Positions 1 through 10,356 of a DNA stretch of 64,000 nt are shown one piece after another. Source of the stretch: Heterohyrax brucei (taxonomy: Eukaryota > Chordata > Mammalia > Hyracoidea > Procaviidae). The stretch lies in contig CM053154.1 of the NCBI GenBank assembly GCA_028571685.1, forward strand, positions 18,942,001-19,006,000. Direction: 5' to 3'. Each line of letters starts with the position of its first letter. Within the stretch, counting starts at the first letter, position 1. Below the pieces are notes generated by a model. That model ran no database searches, was not told the origin of the DNA, and saw only the letters and a list, made by a program, of their open reading frames with translations. The position numbers and the translations under genes are program-made.

Positions 1-27
1 ACATGCTGGGCACCAAACCGATGGTGC

Positions 28-184
28 TAAAACCCATTGCCGTTGAGTTGATTTCAACTCATAGAGACACTATAAGATGAAGTTGAATGGTTCCATAGGG
101 TTTCCAAGGTGCAGCTGGTAGATTTGAACTGTTGACCTTTTGGTTGGCAGTCAAGGTCTTAACCACTGTGTCACCAGGGCTTTT
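28..184 (-). repeat. AfroSINE
   Basis: The plus strand reads as the reverse complement of the afrotherian SINE: the tail comes first (a CCATTGCCGTTGAGTTGATT-like block), then the body (GGGTTTCCAAGGTGCA), and last the antisense tRNA-like head ending in ACCACTGTGTCACCAGGG. The head carries the Pol III A and B boxes. Divergence is moderate; it is non-coding. Confidence 0.85.
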
Positions 185-302
185 GCACCAAGAGAGCTCC
201 CCCACTGATAGTGGCAAGACTAAATGAACTGGGTATAAAATCTTGTCCCGTGAAACATCTCAACCTGGTGTAAGAGATAGCCGTGTACACAAATAACTAT
301 CA

Positions 303-506
303 TGGTGTCTTAGGTGGTACACAGTTAACTTGCTTGGTTGCTAACTGAAAGGCTGACAGTTCAAGTCCACCTGCAGAGGCCTCAGGAGAAAGCCTGATGA
401 TTTATTTCCAGAACAATCAGCCACTGAAAACCCTGTAGATGACGGTTCAACTGTAACACACAAGGGGTGGTCGTGATGTCAAAATCAACTTGCCAACAGC
501 TGGTTA
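303..506 (+). repeat. AfroSINE, longer variant
   Basis: A sense tRNA-like head (TTAGGTGGTACACAGTTAAC, then GACAGTTCAAGTCCACC as the B box) is followed by the longer body type containing an 'ATCAGCCACTGAAAACCCTG' block, and then the tail near CAAAATCAACTTGCCAACAG. The extra central block distinguishes this subtype from the short AfroSINE. Confidence 0.7.
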
Positions 507-555
507 TTTAGCATGAATAAGAAAGGAGGGATCAGCAGACATAGTCCAAAACAGC

Positions 556-575
556 AAAAAAAAAAAAAAAAAAAA
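556..575. repeat. A(20) homopolymer
   Basis: An uninterrupted run of 20 A lies about 50 bp downstream of the preceding SINE tail. It may be a relic retroposon tail or a simple slippage tract. Confidence 0.9.
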
Positions 576-1139
576 GACTCAGATTGTTATCATGGAGCTC
601 TTGTGTGCACTAGAAGCTCTTGTTTCCTTGTTCATTTCTCCTTAGTATGTTATGGTTTGAAACGTGAGTAGGCAGCTTAGAGACAGGGTTGAGAAGAAAG
701 ATTAATTCTGGGCAAACCAGAAAGTGAACATCCAGACGCCGAATCAATTTTTGATGACTTGAGCTCTTGGTAACAGAGTGTGACAGTTGGATTAGTCACG
801 AAAACAAGAAATGTTTTATTGGATTATCTGGATCCCCTGTGTGGTTGAATGCATTCACTCAAGGATGGTCCATCTCTCAGGCTCCCAGTAGCCTATTCTG
901 GGGGAATGCATTCAGTGCCCACTGTTTTCCTTGTCAGGCATCACTTTCTTCCCGCTCTGCCCTGGGAAGGAAGAAAAGCTGAGGAATTAAGGCTGGGTCT
1001 TGATTAAGAGCTTAAGGGCGTGTCTATGTCCTTGGCCATCACTGCCTGTCTTCACCTGAGAACTTTTAAGGCCAAAATTAGGACTGACACCTCATTTAAT
1101 CTAATTGACAAGGCTCTTTAAAATAAAGTGAAATAAAAC
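576..1139. other. Unique sequence, no gene recognised
   Basis: No repeat family or exon is recognised. A 71-codon frame at 767-982 has no family resemblance and is of chance length for such DNA. Confidence 0.5.
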
Positions 1140-1625
1140 TTGGTTGTGCTTTAAGTGAAAGTTTATAATCCAAGTCAACCTGTCATACAAAAACTTGAAT
1201 ACACCTTGCTATGTAACTCTAGCTGTTCTCCCACCCTGTGACAGCCAACTTCTACTTTCCACCCTGTATTTCCCATGTCCATTCAACCAGCTCCTGTCCC
1301 CCTCTGCCCTCTCATCTTGCCTCCAAACTGGAGCTGCCTGGCTGGCCTCATGAGTCTACTTAAGCCAAGAAGTACAGTCTTCACCAGCACCGTTTTACAT
1401 CTTACAGTCTAGACCATTCTTCGTTTGCGGAGTTGGCTTTGGGAATGGTTTCAGCCTTGGGCTAACGGAGAGTCTGGGGACCATATTCTCTAGGGACCCT
1501 CCAGTCTGTCAGACGATGAAGTCTGGTCTTTTTAACAGAGTTTGAATTCTGCACACCTGTTTTTCTCCAGCTACACTATGGACTCTGTGTCATGTTCTCT
1601 GTCAGGGCAGCTAATTGACAAATCT
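1140..1625 (-). mobile_element. L1 LINE 3' UTR fragment, elephant type
   Basis: Antisense copy of the L1 3' UTR type seen in elephants. It begins with the terminal block (TTAAGTGAAAGTTTATAATC) and continues through the CCATGTCCATTCAACCAGCT and TGAGTCTACTTAAGCCAAGA landmarks to the 'GTCTGGTCTTTTTAACAGAG' and 'CTCTGTCAGGGCAG' blocks. ORF2 is not reached, so the copy is heavily 5'-truncated. Assignment is by resemblance to the 3' UTR of the L1 at 56-61 kb and to family knowledge. Confidence 0.72.
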
Positions 1626-2460
1626 CTTTTCCAAAAAGCAAGCAGATCTTCCTTGCCTTTCCCTAAGAAGAACAGATTTTGTTGACCTTAAGCATTCCTG
1701 TAAATGCTTTACCACTTGAATTGATTTTTGTAAATTCTAGCTTGAGCATAAGATGACATACAACTTTCTATCCTTGAAATTCTCTGTCTTTCTAAGGTCC
1801 ACCTGAGTGATGTGGAGCTCAGGGCTGAACCCTCTCCTGTACTAAACTGGTAATACATGGAACAAATGCCAAGGTCTGAAGGCAGGAAGGGAGTCAGCTG
1901 ATGTGTGAAATGGAAAGAATAGAAGAGAAAAGCATGCAAGTGTCTTCCTTCAGGTGCAAAAGAAAGGATGGAGAGTGACACCACCAAGTGTAGGGGTTGT
2001 TCGTGAGCATAGAAGCTTGCTGGGCACCCAGTTCACGTGCACTGATGGAATGGTTTCTCCTAATAGTTGGTGGGTACCACTCACCTGCAGCATCCTCCTT
2101 CCTGCCTCCTGGCCTTTGCATGGACTTTCCTTCCCTTAGCCAGGGATCTCCTCCCCACCCGCACTATCCCGAACACCTGTGTAAACTCTATTCCTCCTTC
2201 AGTTTTCAATTTGGATGTTCCCTTGGAAAGCAAAGGTCTCCTCTAGGTGAGGCGTCCCCCCTCTGTGATCCTCCCTGCACCTCCTCTGCATATCCACCTG
2301 CCTGCTCCCTTGTCTGGCTCCCTCTCCAGACTGAGAATTCCAGGACAGTGGGACCACACCTGTCTGTTAGCTACTCTGCCTCTAAGGCTAGCACCTGCTG
2401 CATGCTGGAGGCTGAGTAACCGTAGAACAAATCTCTAAGCCAGAGGTAGACTTCCAAACC
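1626..2460. other. Unique sequence, no gene recognised
   Basis: Mixed-composition DNA. Overlapping short frames on both strands (the longest is 140 codons at 1997-2419) share no recognisable domain and have no splice or codon pattern that I would defend as an exon. Confidence 0.5.
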
Positions 2461-2622
2461 TGACACCAAACCTGTTGCCACTGAGTCCATACCAATTCAT
2501 AGTGACCCTATAGGACAGAGTAGAACAGCACCTATATGTTTTCCAAGAAGGCCTGGTACATCCAAACTGCCAAACTTTTTGGTTAGCAGCCATAGCTTAA
2601 CCACTGCACAGCTAGGGTTTCT
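2461..2622 (-). repeat. AfroSINE
   Basis: Antisense copy: tail (AAACCTGTTGCCACTGAGTC), body (TAGGACAGAGTAGAACAGCA), then head (GGTTAGCAGCCATAGCTTAA ... AGGGTTTC). It lies directly upstream of a second antisense AfroSINE. Confidence 0.85.
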
Positions 2623-2632
2623 GTTCAGGTGT

Positions 2633-2801
2633 CAACCCAAACCAAACCCAGTGCCGCTGAGCTGATTCTGACTCATAGCAAACCTATGGGACAGAGTGGA
2701 ACTGCTCCAGAGAGTTTCCAAGGAGCACTTGGTGGATTTGAACTGTCAACTGTTTGGTTAGCAGACACAGCACTTAACCACTATGTCACCAGGGTTTCCA
2801 G
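2633..2801 (-). repeat. AfroSINE
   Basis: Antisense, near full-length and well preserved: CCAAACCCAGTGCCGCTGAG tail, TTTCCAAGGAGCACTTGGTG body, and head ending TATGTCACCAGGGTTTCC. It forms a same-strand pair with the copy at 2461-2622. Confidence 0.9.
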
Positions 2802-3929
2802 TCAGGTGCCAGTTGGCTGGAACTTTAGGAAAGTTTCTGCAAGTCTGTAGATTAAGACAGACTTTAAGAATGAAGGCCTGGCAACTGGCTTCTGAAAACC
2901 AGCCAGAGAAAACCCATGGAGCACAGAAGTCCAATCCTCTTGAACCTGCAGTTGCCCTGAGTGGGGGCCCACTGAACAGTAGCTGGGAGCAACTAGAACC
3001 CTCTGGGGCAAACACTGCCTCCTGGGGAGACCCAGTCAAGTGTCCAAGTTCCTCGGTCCTTGAGGGGACTATTGGGGCCCTGTCTTCCGGTGGGGGTGGT
3101 GAATTGCCTAGAATCCTGACTAGCAGCTTTATTCTCCCAACTCTGCCTCACTCAGGTAGCTGTGGTTGATTTGGGGTTTGTTTTTCTCTATCTCTTCACT
3201 TTCCACCTTGGCTTTTATGTCGCCAATTGTCATTCTGCTGTTTCGAGTGAGGACAGCGCTCACGGCGCTCCGGCCTCCCCCTGCACGCTGCCTGCGTCCC
3301 TCGCCGCCCACCTGCCTCTGATGAGCAGACAGCACCTGGGTTCCCGCGCTGCCGGTGCCTGCAGCGCCGAATGACAGCGGCTCTTTTATCGCCAGGCCCC
3401 CTTTGCCTCCGATTTTTTCCTATCTTATTAAGTAAGGCTCAAATTGGTTCCAGCGATTTCTTCAAAAGCCACAAATATTATTCAAAATAACAACAATAGG
3501 GAAAGAATAAAAGCAGCTAAACTGCAAAAATGATCTGGTACGTTCAACCTCTGGGTCTTGGCTTGCTTTCATACTCGAGCAGCGTTACTGTGAGCTCGGG
3601 GCGAAAGCTCATTTGAGCACAACACCGTTTCTGACAGCGTCCGAGTGTCCTGTGGTCCATGCTTCTGCCAGAAGCAAGGTGACCCATCAGGCCAGACAAC
3701 TTCTTGGACATGTGACCTGTGGGTCTCATGTGAGTCGCCTAGTGTCCTGTGCTCACAAGAGTCCTCACTTAGCTACCACTATAGTCATTTTGAAATTATT
3801 GATATTTCAACAAGGGACCCCACGTTTCATTTTACACTGAGCCCCACAAATTATACAGCTGTGCTGTCTTTGGGACATTAGCTATTGCAAAACATAGGCT
3901 ACCTCCACCCTCATGCTAGGGTCAAGCCC
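2802..3929. other. Unique sequence with a CpG-rich core
   Basis: Non-repetitive DNA between SINE pairs. The part at 3221-3410 is unusually CpG-rich and is listed separately. The 128-codon frame at 2783-3169 overlaps the SINE end and resembles no protein family I know. Confidence 0.5.
3180..3480. promoter_or_regulatory. Candidate regulatory block (CpG-rich plus AT-rich)
   Basis: By eye, 18 CpG dinucleotides fall within 3221-3410, in a window where CpG is otherwise sparse. The block is flanked by a repeat-free AT-rich segment (CACAAATATTATTCAAAATA). Low mutation of CpG in non-repeat DNA can mark an unmethylated or conserved element. No transcript, TATA arrangement or exon is evident, so the regulatory call is only inference. 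Confidence 0.25.
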
Positions 3930-4096
3930 CCCCAAACCAAAAACCTGTTGCTATCAAGTCGATTCTCACTGATAGCAACCCTAAAAGACAGAGCAGAACA
4001 GCCCCATAGAGTTCCAAGGAGCATTTCACGGATTCAAACTGCTGACCTTCTGGTTAGCAACTGTAGCCCTTAACCACTGCAACACTCGGGTTTACC
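3930..4096 (-). repeat. AfroSINE
   Basis: Antisense copy with tail AAACCTGTTGCTATCAAGTC, body GCCCCATAGAGTTCCAAGGA and head TTAACCACTGCAACACTCGG. Confidence 0.85.
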
Positions 4097-4114
4097 AAAA
4101 CCACTCAGTATCCT

Positions 4115-4277
4115 ATAAAACCAAAACAAACTCCATTGTTATCAAGTTGATTCTGACTCATGGTGATTCTATAAAATAGAGTAGAACCTCCCCATAAGAT
4201 TTCCAAGGAGCACCCGGTAGGTTCAAACTGCTAACCTTTTGGTTAGTAGCCAAGCTCTTAACTGCCACACTAACAGA
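4115..4277 (-). repeat. AfroSINE
   Basis: Antisense copy: tail ACTCCATTGTTATCAAGTTG, body TTTCCAAGGAGCACCCGGTA, head TTAACTGCCACACTAACAG. Short similar flanks (CAGTATCCTATAAA before, CAGTATCATGTAAG after) look like a decayed target-site duplication. It lies head to tail with the preceding SINE. Confidence 0.83.
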
Positions 4278-4404
4278 CATCCAGTATCATGTAAGGATCT
4301 CAGAATTATAGACTATAGGAACTGGAGAAGTTCTTGGACTCACATGACAGGAGAAAAGGGATCTTCCAATGGGTTTGAATCCCCCTTCCTGGATGTAGGC
4401 TATC

Positions 4405-4515
4405 AAATGTCCCTGAGCCTCAGTTTTCTCATTTGTAAAGTGAAATTATCTTCTAATGCATGAAGTTGTTGGAAGAATCAAAAGGAATTGTATAATAGGT
4501 ATCTGGAAGAGATCA
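4405..4515 (+). repeat. MIR-like fragment
   Basis: The block CCTGAGCCTCAGTTTTCTCA followed by TTTGTAAAGTGAAATTATC matches the 3' part of the ancient mammalian MIR SINE. Diverged and partial. Confidence 0.5.
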
Positions 4516-5107
4516 GAACTATAAATACTGGAGGTTGGAAAACAAGCATTGTGGGAATTTCAGGCAATTTCTTTAATCTATGAGAAACAAAAATAAGGCT
4601 GTCTTCCCATCTCATCTTGGCCATGCTATGGGGCCTGAGGAAGGATCTCATTATGTCCATGCCAGTAATGAAGATACACAAGGCTTTGGGTCACAAGCTG
4701 AGCTCCGGAGGAGCAAGAAAGCTGATAACAGGGATGGATGATCCAACAGGGAGGTCAGCTTGTGATGGCAAACATGGGAAACTGTTCTCTGCAGAATGCT
4801 TACCTGGCTTACTGGATTCTCTGTCCCCATCAGGGACTGTTGATTTGAAACAATGCTTTGCTTGTGTAGAAAGGTTCTGTGGAGAGAGATAAATGACAGC
4901 CATATCTAGAAGCAGAATCTTTGGTATGGGTAAAAAATATACATATGAAATTGTTCACTACAGATTAATAATTAAGCACAAATAAACTTATGACTACCTT
5001 GTTTATTGGGTAATCAGATAATGCCTGGTTGGGATGAAAAGCCACCACCTGGGTAGATTTGGGGAACAAATACACATGTCTCAGGGATTTCTAGAAGGAG
5101 AACCTCC
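4516..5107. other. Unique sequence, no gene recognised
   Basis: No repeat or coding similarity recognised. Frames of up to 91 codons occur on both strands over the same bases, as expected for chance ORFs. Confidence 0.5.
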
Positions 5108-5296
5108 TTGAAGAATATCCTTTGTTGTGGAGTCAATTCTGACCCACCAAGATCTTAAAGGACAGAGCAGAACTACCTGTCCTAGAGTTTCCAAGGAGCA
5201 CCTGGAGGATTCAGACTACTGGTCTTTTGGGTAACAGATGGAGCAGTTAACCACTAAGCCACCACAGTTTCCCTTTGAAGAATAGATGTCCTTTGT
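5108..5296 (-). repeat. AfroSINE with target-site duplication
   Basis: Antisense SINE body at about 5126-5274 (AGTTTCCAAGGAGCACCTGG; head TTAACCACTAAGCCACCACA). It is bracketed by near-identical flanks, TTGAAGAATATCCTTTGT at 5108-5125 and TTGAAGAATAGATGTCCTTTGT-like bases at 5275-5296. These represent the target-site duplication, so the insertion is intact at both ends. Confidence 0.85.
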
Positions 5297-5313
5297 CCTA
5301 TGCGATTTACAAA

Positions 5314-5528
5314 AAGAAACCGAAAAAACAATCGCCGTCGAGTCAGTTCCAACTCATGCTGACCCTGCATGTCAGAGCAGAACTGTGCCCCATAGGGTTT
5401 TCAGTGGCTGATTTGTTGGACGTATGTCACCAGGCCTTTCTTCCACAGTATCTCTGAGCAGACTGGATCCATCAACCTTCCAGTTAGCAGCCCAGAACCA
5501 TTAACCATTTGTACCACCCAGGGACTCC
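5314..5528 (-). repeat. AfroSINE, longer variant
   Basis: Antisense copy with a well-kept tail (AATCGCCGTCGAGTCAGTTC) and the extended middle typical of the longer subtype (GGTTTTCAGTGGCTGATTTG, then CACCAGGCCTTTCTTCC). The head ends TTGTACCACCCAGGGACTCC. Confidence 0.77.
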
Positions 5529-5636
5529 CTGGATTGCAGTTACAGGGCCACAGATGACCAACAGATGCAGAAGGATGGAACTATCTCAGGGGTTCCATAC
5601 GTAAAATGGTGTCATCTTATAACTCATGCTCCTAAT

Positions 5637-5845
5637 AGGAGTCCTGGTGGCGCAGTGCTTAATGGGCTGGGCTTCAAACTGAAAGGTCAGGTGTTTAAAC
5701 CTCCCAGCTACTCCAGGGGAAAAAAAAGATGTGCCAGTCTCCTCCCATAAGGATTACAGGCTGGGAAATCCCATGGGGCATGTCCACCCTGTCATATAAG
5801 GTCGTCACAAATCAGAATCAATTCAATGGCTCACACAACAATATG
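5637..5845 (+). repeat. AfroSINE, longer variant
   Basis: Sense head GGAGTCCTGGTGGCGCAGTG retains the A-box region. An extended middle (AAGATGTGCCAGTCTCCTCC) and a tail ending in AATCAGAATCAATTCAATGG follow. Confidence 0.72.
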
Positions 5846-6610
5846 ATTATTATTATTGTTATTTTACAGTTGAAGAAAATCAGGCTCAAAAAGGTGAACC
5901 AATTTGCCCCAATGTCAGTTTTTTTCTTTCCCATCTATATATCCGTTAATGGAAAGCCTGCTCTGGCTATCACTCCAGCGTTAGGGGACTCAATTTCTCT
6001 GACCACAGCTGATTGGACAAGGGGTTATCATCTGATCCAAGCTAAGGCAATCAAAGTCCTTCTCCTTGGTAGTTAAAGTAGCCACTGGTCTCCACTGTGT
6101 CAGTAAGAAGTGAGGAACCAGAGTGTCAAGTCTGAAATCCAGCACCAGTTAGTCAAAGCCACGGGCAGGCTGATGTAAGGAGCAGCAGAAAGCAGACCCA
6201 GCATGGAAAGCTGCTCTTCAGGAAGAGAGTTGAACAAGTGTCCAGGGAACTTCAGAGACAGGTGTCTGAGGGGTGGCAGAGACATGGTGACTTTCTGCTA
6301 CTGTTAGGCCAGACTGGATTTACTGCAACTGTACCCCACGAGCTACCCCTGAACTCTTATTAAAAGGTCCCTGTTTTCACCTGAGCTAAAGCAAATGAGA
6401 TTTTTTTCCTCACAACTAGTAATTACTAGCAATGCCTAACTAAAGACCAGAGACTCTGAACAGGGTAGAGCCTGGTCATAACCTGGGTGGTGGACTCCTA
6501 GTCCAGTGCTCCTTATGGGCCACCACAATGTCTGCTCCCTCCCTTGGCAGATTTCTTTTGGATTAACTGGGTCTGTCTGGTTATTCTACAGTAAAAATAA
6601 ATATGACTCA
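5846..6610. other. Unique sequence, no gene recognised
   Basis: No repeat class is assigned with confidence. The 115-codon frame at 5729-6076 starts inside the preceding SINE and is not considered real. Confidence 0.5.
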
Positions 6611-7136
6611 GGAGGTCTGACTAGTCCATGAACTTAATTATTCTAAGTGCTACATACCTCATCACTGAATATCACTACAGTCACTTTTGAGGTACTCCTT
6701 TTGGAAAGCTATGCAACGATGCTGGTGCCTAGTCCCCCCTTCAGGGCAATTTTGGAGCTCTTCCTGGAATGGCCATTGCACATGGTGCCATGGTAGCAAG
6801 TTCACAAACTTAATTGTATAGTTGTCTCTGAGGGAGTTTTTAGCCAGTAAACAAATAACTGTGTTAGAACACCCACCCTACTCACCTGCTTTACCCAAAG
6901 ATAAGTACTGAAAGGAAGACATTATGATGATATTCGGGACACCAAGGGTAATATGACAATTATGATGGCCATTCCAGATAAAGAGTACCAAAATTGCTTT
7001 GAAGAGTGGACTAGGCACTGGTATGGGTACATAGCTTCCCAAGGGGAGCACTTTGAAGGTGACTGTGGTGATATTCAGCAATGAGGTATGTAGCACTTTT
7101 TCTAGGATTAATCTGTGAACTTAATTGGCAATTCTC
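6611..7136 (+). mobile_element. Mariner-type foldback element, copy 1
   Basis: The right part (about 6840-7095) matches, in sense orientation, the 3' end of a mariner-type (IS630/Tc1/mariner) transposase gene; the landmarks are GCCAGTAAACAAATAACTGT and GTGGACTAGGCACTGGTATG. The left part (about 6648-6782) is an inverted copy of the last 130 bp of that same sequence. Outer ends resemble the terminal repeat GGTCTGACAATTAAGT. The other three copies in this window share this layout. No open transposase frame remains. Confidence 0.78.
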
Positions 7137-7689
7137 GAATGTCCGCAGAAGATAGTGGATGTGATACATTAGACATGGGTCCAACTCTCTATCTGAAGAT
7201 CTCCAAGTGTGGTTAGTCACGTGACTCTGAAAGCCAATCAGCTGACACCAGGCCGAGGCTGTGGCTAAAGCTGGCAAGGGGACCAAAGGGGCCTTTGTCT
7301 CTGGGCTGGCAGAGCTCTCTGCTCTGGACCAGGAGCTCATATTGCAGACCTTGACACCAGGTGATTCCCAGAAAACAGTGAAACTCCAGCCTACAATGGC
7401 CAAGTTCCACGCATTATCTCCCTGCTAGGAAACAAGTAACTTGGCAGGCAGGGTGACTTGGGCGCTTCCCACCATCAGTGAGAAATGTGACAGCTAACAC
7501 TCAGCCCAGGGTTCTTGATGGGCAATAACTCTTTTAACTTCTCCACTGGGTCTTTTTTTTGGCTCTTTGTGTGGAATCTTTAATAAAAAATAAACTTCAG
7601 AAATAACAGTAAAAATAAGAACTGAGCATCTATTTGTAGCAGCCCTCTTAGATACATTCTTTTTGGCCTTCAAAGCCACTGTATAAATT
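7137..7689. other. Unique sequence, no gene recognised
   Basis: A 130-codon minus-strand frame (7011-7403) runs into the mariner element and has no recognisable domain. Nothing else is supported. Confidence 0.45.
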
Positions 7690-8030
7690 AGGCAGCATTG
7701 CACCATTTTACAGAGAAGTAAACTGAGGCTCAGAGAGATTTTTTTTTTTTACATAATTCACTTGAAATCACTTAGCTGATAAGTGATAGAGCTGGGATAT
7801 CACTCCACTTTGTCATTAATAAAGGCTGACATTTATTAAGCTTCTAAACTACGTGCTAGACACTTTGTCTAAATCCGTTTGCTCTTCACAAACAACTTTA
7901 TGATACAGTTAAGCTAGGATATGGATGAGGAAACTGAAACATAGACAAACTTAAGTAATTTGCCCACGTAGGTAAGAAAGATGAGATTTGAACTCAATTT
8001 TATCTGGCTCCAACACCAGAGCTTCCCCCC
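7690..8030 (+). repeat. Two MIR-like fragments in tandem
   Basis: First fragment: TTTTACAGAGAAGTAAACTG, then CACTTAGCTGATAAGTGA and GAGCTGGGATATCA. Second fragment: CATTTATTAAGCTTCTAAAC, GATGAGGAAACTGAAACATA, GATTTGAACTCAA. Both follow the MIR order (core, then the CTGAGG-type 3' part). The first is interrupted by a T run. Confidence 0.6.
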
Positions 8031-8233
8031 AGGCCCCTCTGTAAGTGGTCTTTCCAGCCCCTCTTTGGCAGGGCCTGACTGAGGCTACTGGTCTAAGGTT
8101 CCAGCCAAGATGCTCACTGATGTGTTAAGGCATGGTTCTTCTGCCTGTCATGGGCTTCTCCCAGTGCCCTTAAATGTGTTAGTGACCTTATAACTGCCCG
8201 GAACATGGGCAGATCACAAATCCAAAGACCCAC

Positions 8234-8845
8234 TGTAATGGTTAAGACTGAGTATCAACTTGACTAGGCCATTTATTCTCAGTAGTTTAGCAGTTATTAT
8301 GTAGTTTGGTAGCTATGTGATGGTGTGATCATCTCCATAATGAGAACTGATGTAATTACTTCCGTGATGAGACCTGTTAATGAGTGAGCAATCAATTGAA
8401 TGGATGTTCCCTTCAAGAGGACCTACACCCAATATGGGTGGACTACCTGGCAAAAGACATAGGTTTTTGCTTTCTCTGGATCCTATAGCTATCTCCTGTT
8501 CATCTAACCTTTGGTTCTTAGATCTTGAGCTAGCAGCCTTCTTGCTGATCTTGGGACTCATTGGCCTCTAGATCCTGTGAGCCAGAACTCTGCTTTCTGG
8601 CCTGCAAATGTTGGGTTTGCCAGCCCCTGCAGCTACATGGGTTAAGAGCAGCCATCAGCCTGACCCAAAGACTTGGGGTTGTCCCATCTCTACAATTGTG
8701 TGAACCGTTTCCTTGATACAAATGTACGTAGATGGGTGGATGGATGCGTGGGTGGGTGGGTGTATGAATGAGTGGGTGGGTGGATGGATGGATGGGCAGA
8801 TGCTTCACTGGTGTTGTTTCTCTGGAATACCCAGCCTAAGACACA
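8234..8845 (+). repeat. Ancient LTR-like repeat (ERVL/MaLR-type, subfamily uncertain)
   Basis: It starts TGTAATGGTTAAGACTGAGT with ATCAACTTGACTAGGCCA next, and ends with TTTCTCTGGAATACCCAGCC then TAAGACACA. This order of landmarks is that of a widespread old mammalian LTR-type repeat with TG...CA-like ends. It is non-coding and heavily diverged, and I see no target duplication. A microsatellite has expanded inside it at 8728-8802. Class is by resemblance only. Confidence 0.5.
8728..8802. repeat. GGGT/GGAT-rich microsatellite
   Basis: Imperfect tetranucleotide tract of GGGT and GGAT units with scattered substitutions, lying inside the LTR-like repeat. Confidence 0.88.
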
Positions 8846-8985
8846 TGCCTTTCAGGTGAGAAAACTAACACCCAGAGTAGTGCTTTACCTGGTCCAAGAT
8901 CACACAGCTGCTATGTGGCAGAGCTGGAGCTTGAATATGGTTTCCCAAGCCTAGGTCCTGTGTTCTCAACAGAACCGTGCTGTGT
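8846..8985 (+). repeat. MIR-like fragment
   Basis: The order of blocks GGTGAGAAAACTAACACCCA, AAGATCACACAGCTGCTATG, GGCAGAGCTGGAGCTTGAAT and CCTAGGTCCTGTGTTCTC is that of the MIR core and 3' region. Confidence 0.65.
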
Positions 8986-9284
8986 CTTGAAGAGATTTGC
9001 CATACGAACCTCTGAAAAGCCAAAAAGTATTCAGGTGAAAAGAAATGAGTAACTCAAAGGTGAGATGACAGGCCGTGTGAAAGGAAATGTCTCAGCCCCC
9101 CAAAGCCCCTAAAGTTGTACCACCACATTCAGTGATCTCAGGGTCCTGAGGAGACCAGCTCTGTTTTAGAAACCTCTGATGACTCTGTGGAATCAAGCTA
9201 TCATTGTGATCACATAACCACATATCAACCGTCCAGTGGCCAACACGCATTGATGGCCTGCTTGAAATGAAGAGAAGACATCTG

Positions 9285-9660
9285 GTCAGGGTTCAGGTTC
9301 GCCGGATAACAGACAAAGACTCTGAGATGTGTGTGCAGGAGGTTTACTGGGGAGTGCTCCCGGGGCCCTCACCTGAAACGAGGGTGAGTGAAGTAAGATC
9401 GGGCAGAGAAGCTGAGCTGGGACATAGTTGCAACAGCGGCCTCCATCCATCCTGTGGGAACCTCTGCAGCTAGGATGATTCCCAAGGTCGTTCTGAGTTC
9501 AGGCAAGAGGGTTGAGCCTTTATAGCTCAGCAGAGAACCAGCCATTGGATGTGGGGTGCCACAAGGAAAGAGCATTGACTTGATGGGGCACTCCCTGCAG
9601 CAGAGGACAATTCCTGACTAAGATCTGTCAGCTGCCAACACTGCCAGTGGTTAGGTGAGT
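9285..9660 (+). repeat. Unclassified interspersed repeat, copy A
   Basis: The interval 9345-9560 aligns by eye with 20755-20970. Shared landmarks include GTGCTCCC, GAGGGTGA, ACCTCC/GCCTCC..CCATCCTGT, GGCAAGAGGGTTGAGCCTTT and CCAGCCATTGGATGT. The repeat may extend to about 9660, where similarity can no longer be judged. I recognise the layout as a dispersed mammalian repeat but cannot name the family. It covers a 68-codon frame on each strand that is not a gene. Confidence 0.5.
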
Positions 9661-9782
9661 GAATGCCTCGATCCTAAAGAAGGATCTAGGCAGTAACCTA
9701 AGCAACCACTATCAACAGAATATTCTAAACATCCAGCCTTTGGAATGGGCACACCGACATAAGTAGATGCAGATGTACTCAG

Positions 9783-9905
9783 ACATGCGTACGCACGTGC
9801 ACACATGCATGCACACACACATGCATGCACACAGGCATGCATGCACACACATGCACGCACACATGCACACACGCATGCACGCACACACATGCACGCACAC
9901 ACACT
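9783..9905. repeat. Alternating CA/CATG microsatellite
   Basis: About 120 bp of almost pure alternating purine-pyrimidine, built from CA, CATG and CACG steps. Such tracts favour Z-DNA and are length-variable. Reading frames across it encode only Cys/Met/Val/His-rich low-complexity peptide and are not genes. Confidence 0.93.
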
Positions 9906-10301
9906 CCCAACCCTGCCCTGACTGAGCATCTGTAGCCGCCCTGTCTACCATCACATGGGACAATGTTGGACTAAGTAACCATGGTTCACTTTCAGGATCC
10001 CTTCATGGGCCTGGAGATACCTAGACGATGAGGAGAGTCGTCCCTGTGGTGTCAGCAGGGTGACTTACAAAGGGCCCCAGTGATCTTGATGCCTGTACTT
10101 CTCCATTCGTACAGGCCCTGATGGAAGCATCTCGATCCCACTGTCCTAAAGATGCAGACTGCATGATACGGGCCGTGGCACCAGAGAACACAGCCTTGGG
10201 GTGATGACAGAGTGGCAAGGGCAGTTTCACAGGTTGTTCCTCACTACCAAGAATTCCCATGAGAGAAAAAAGCACCGTCAGATCCTCCAAAATAGACAGG
10301 A
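9906..10301. other. Unique sequence, no gene recognised
   Basis: No repeat or coding similarity. A 96-codon minus frame (10021-10311) shows no domain. Confidence 0.5.
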
Positions 10302-10356
10302 AGAGAGCCAAGCCAAGTGCCGTCGAGTCAGATCCAACTCATGGCGACCCAAGGAG
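10302..10356 (-). repeat. AfroSINE tail fragment
   Basis: Only the tail remains (AGTGCCGTCGAGTCAGATCC, then AACTCATGGCGACCC). The body and head are missing. Confidence 0.7.

Noticed and set aside
1997..2419. 140-codon plus-strand frame rich in Ser, Pro and Leu
   Set aside because: Low-complexity composition from a C/T-rich stretch; no domain or exon structure.
9651..9963. Cys-rich minus-strand frames resembling a small secreted peptide
   Set aside because: The cysteines and valines come from translating the alternating CA/CATG tract; it is low complexity, not a gene.
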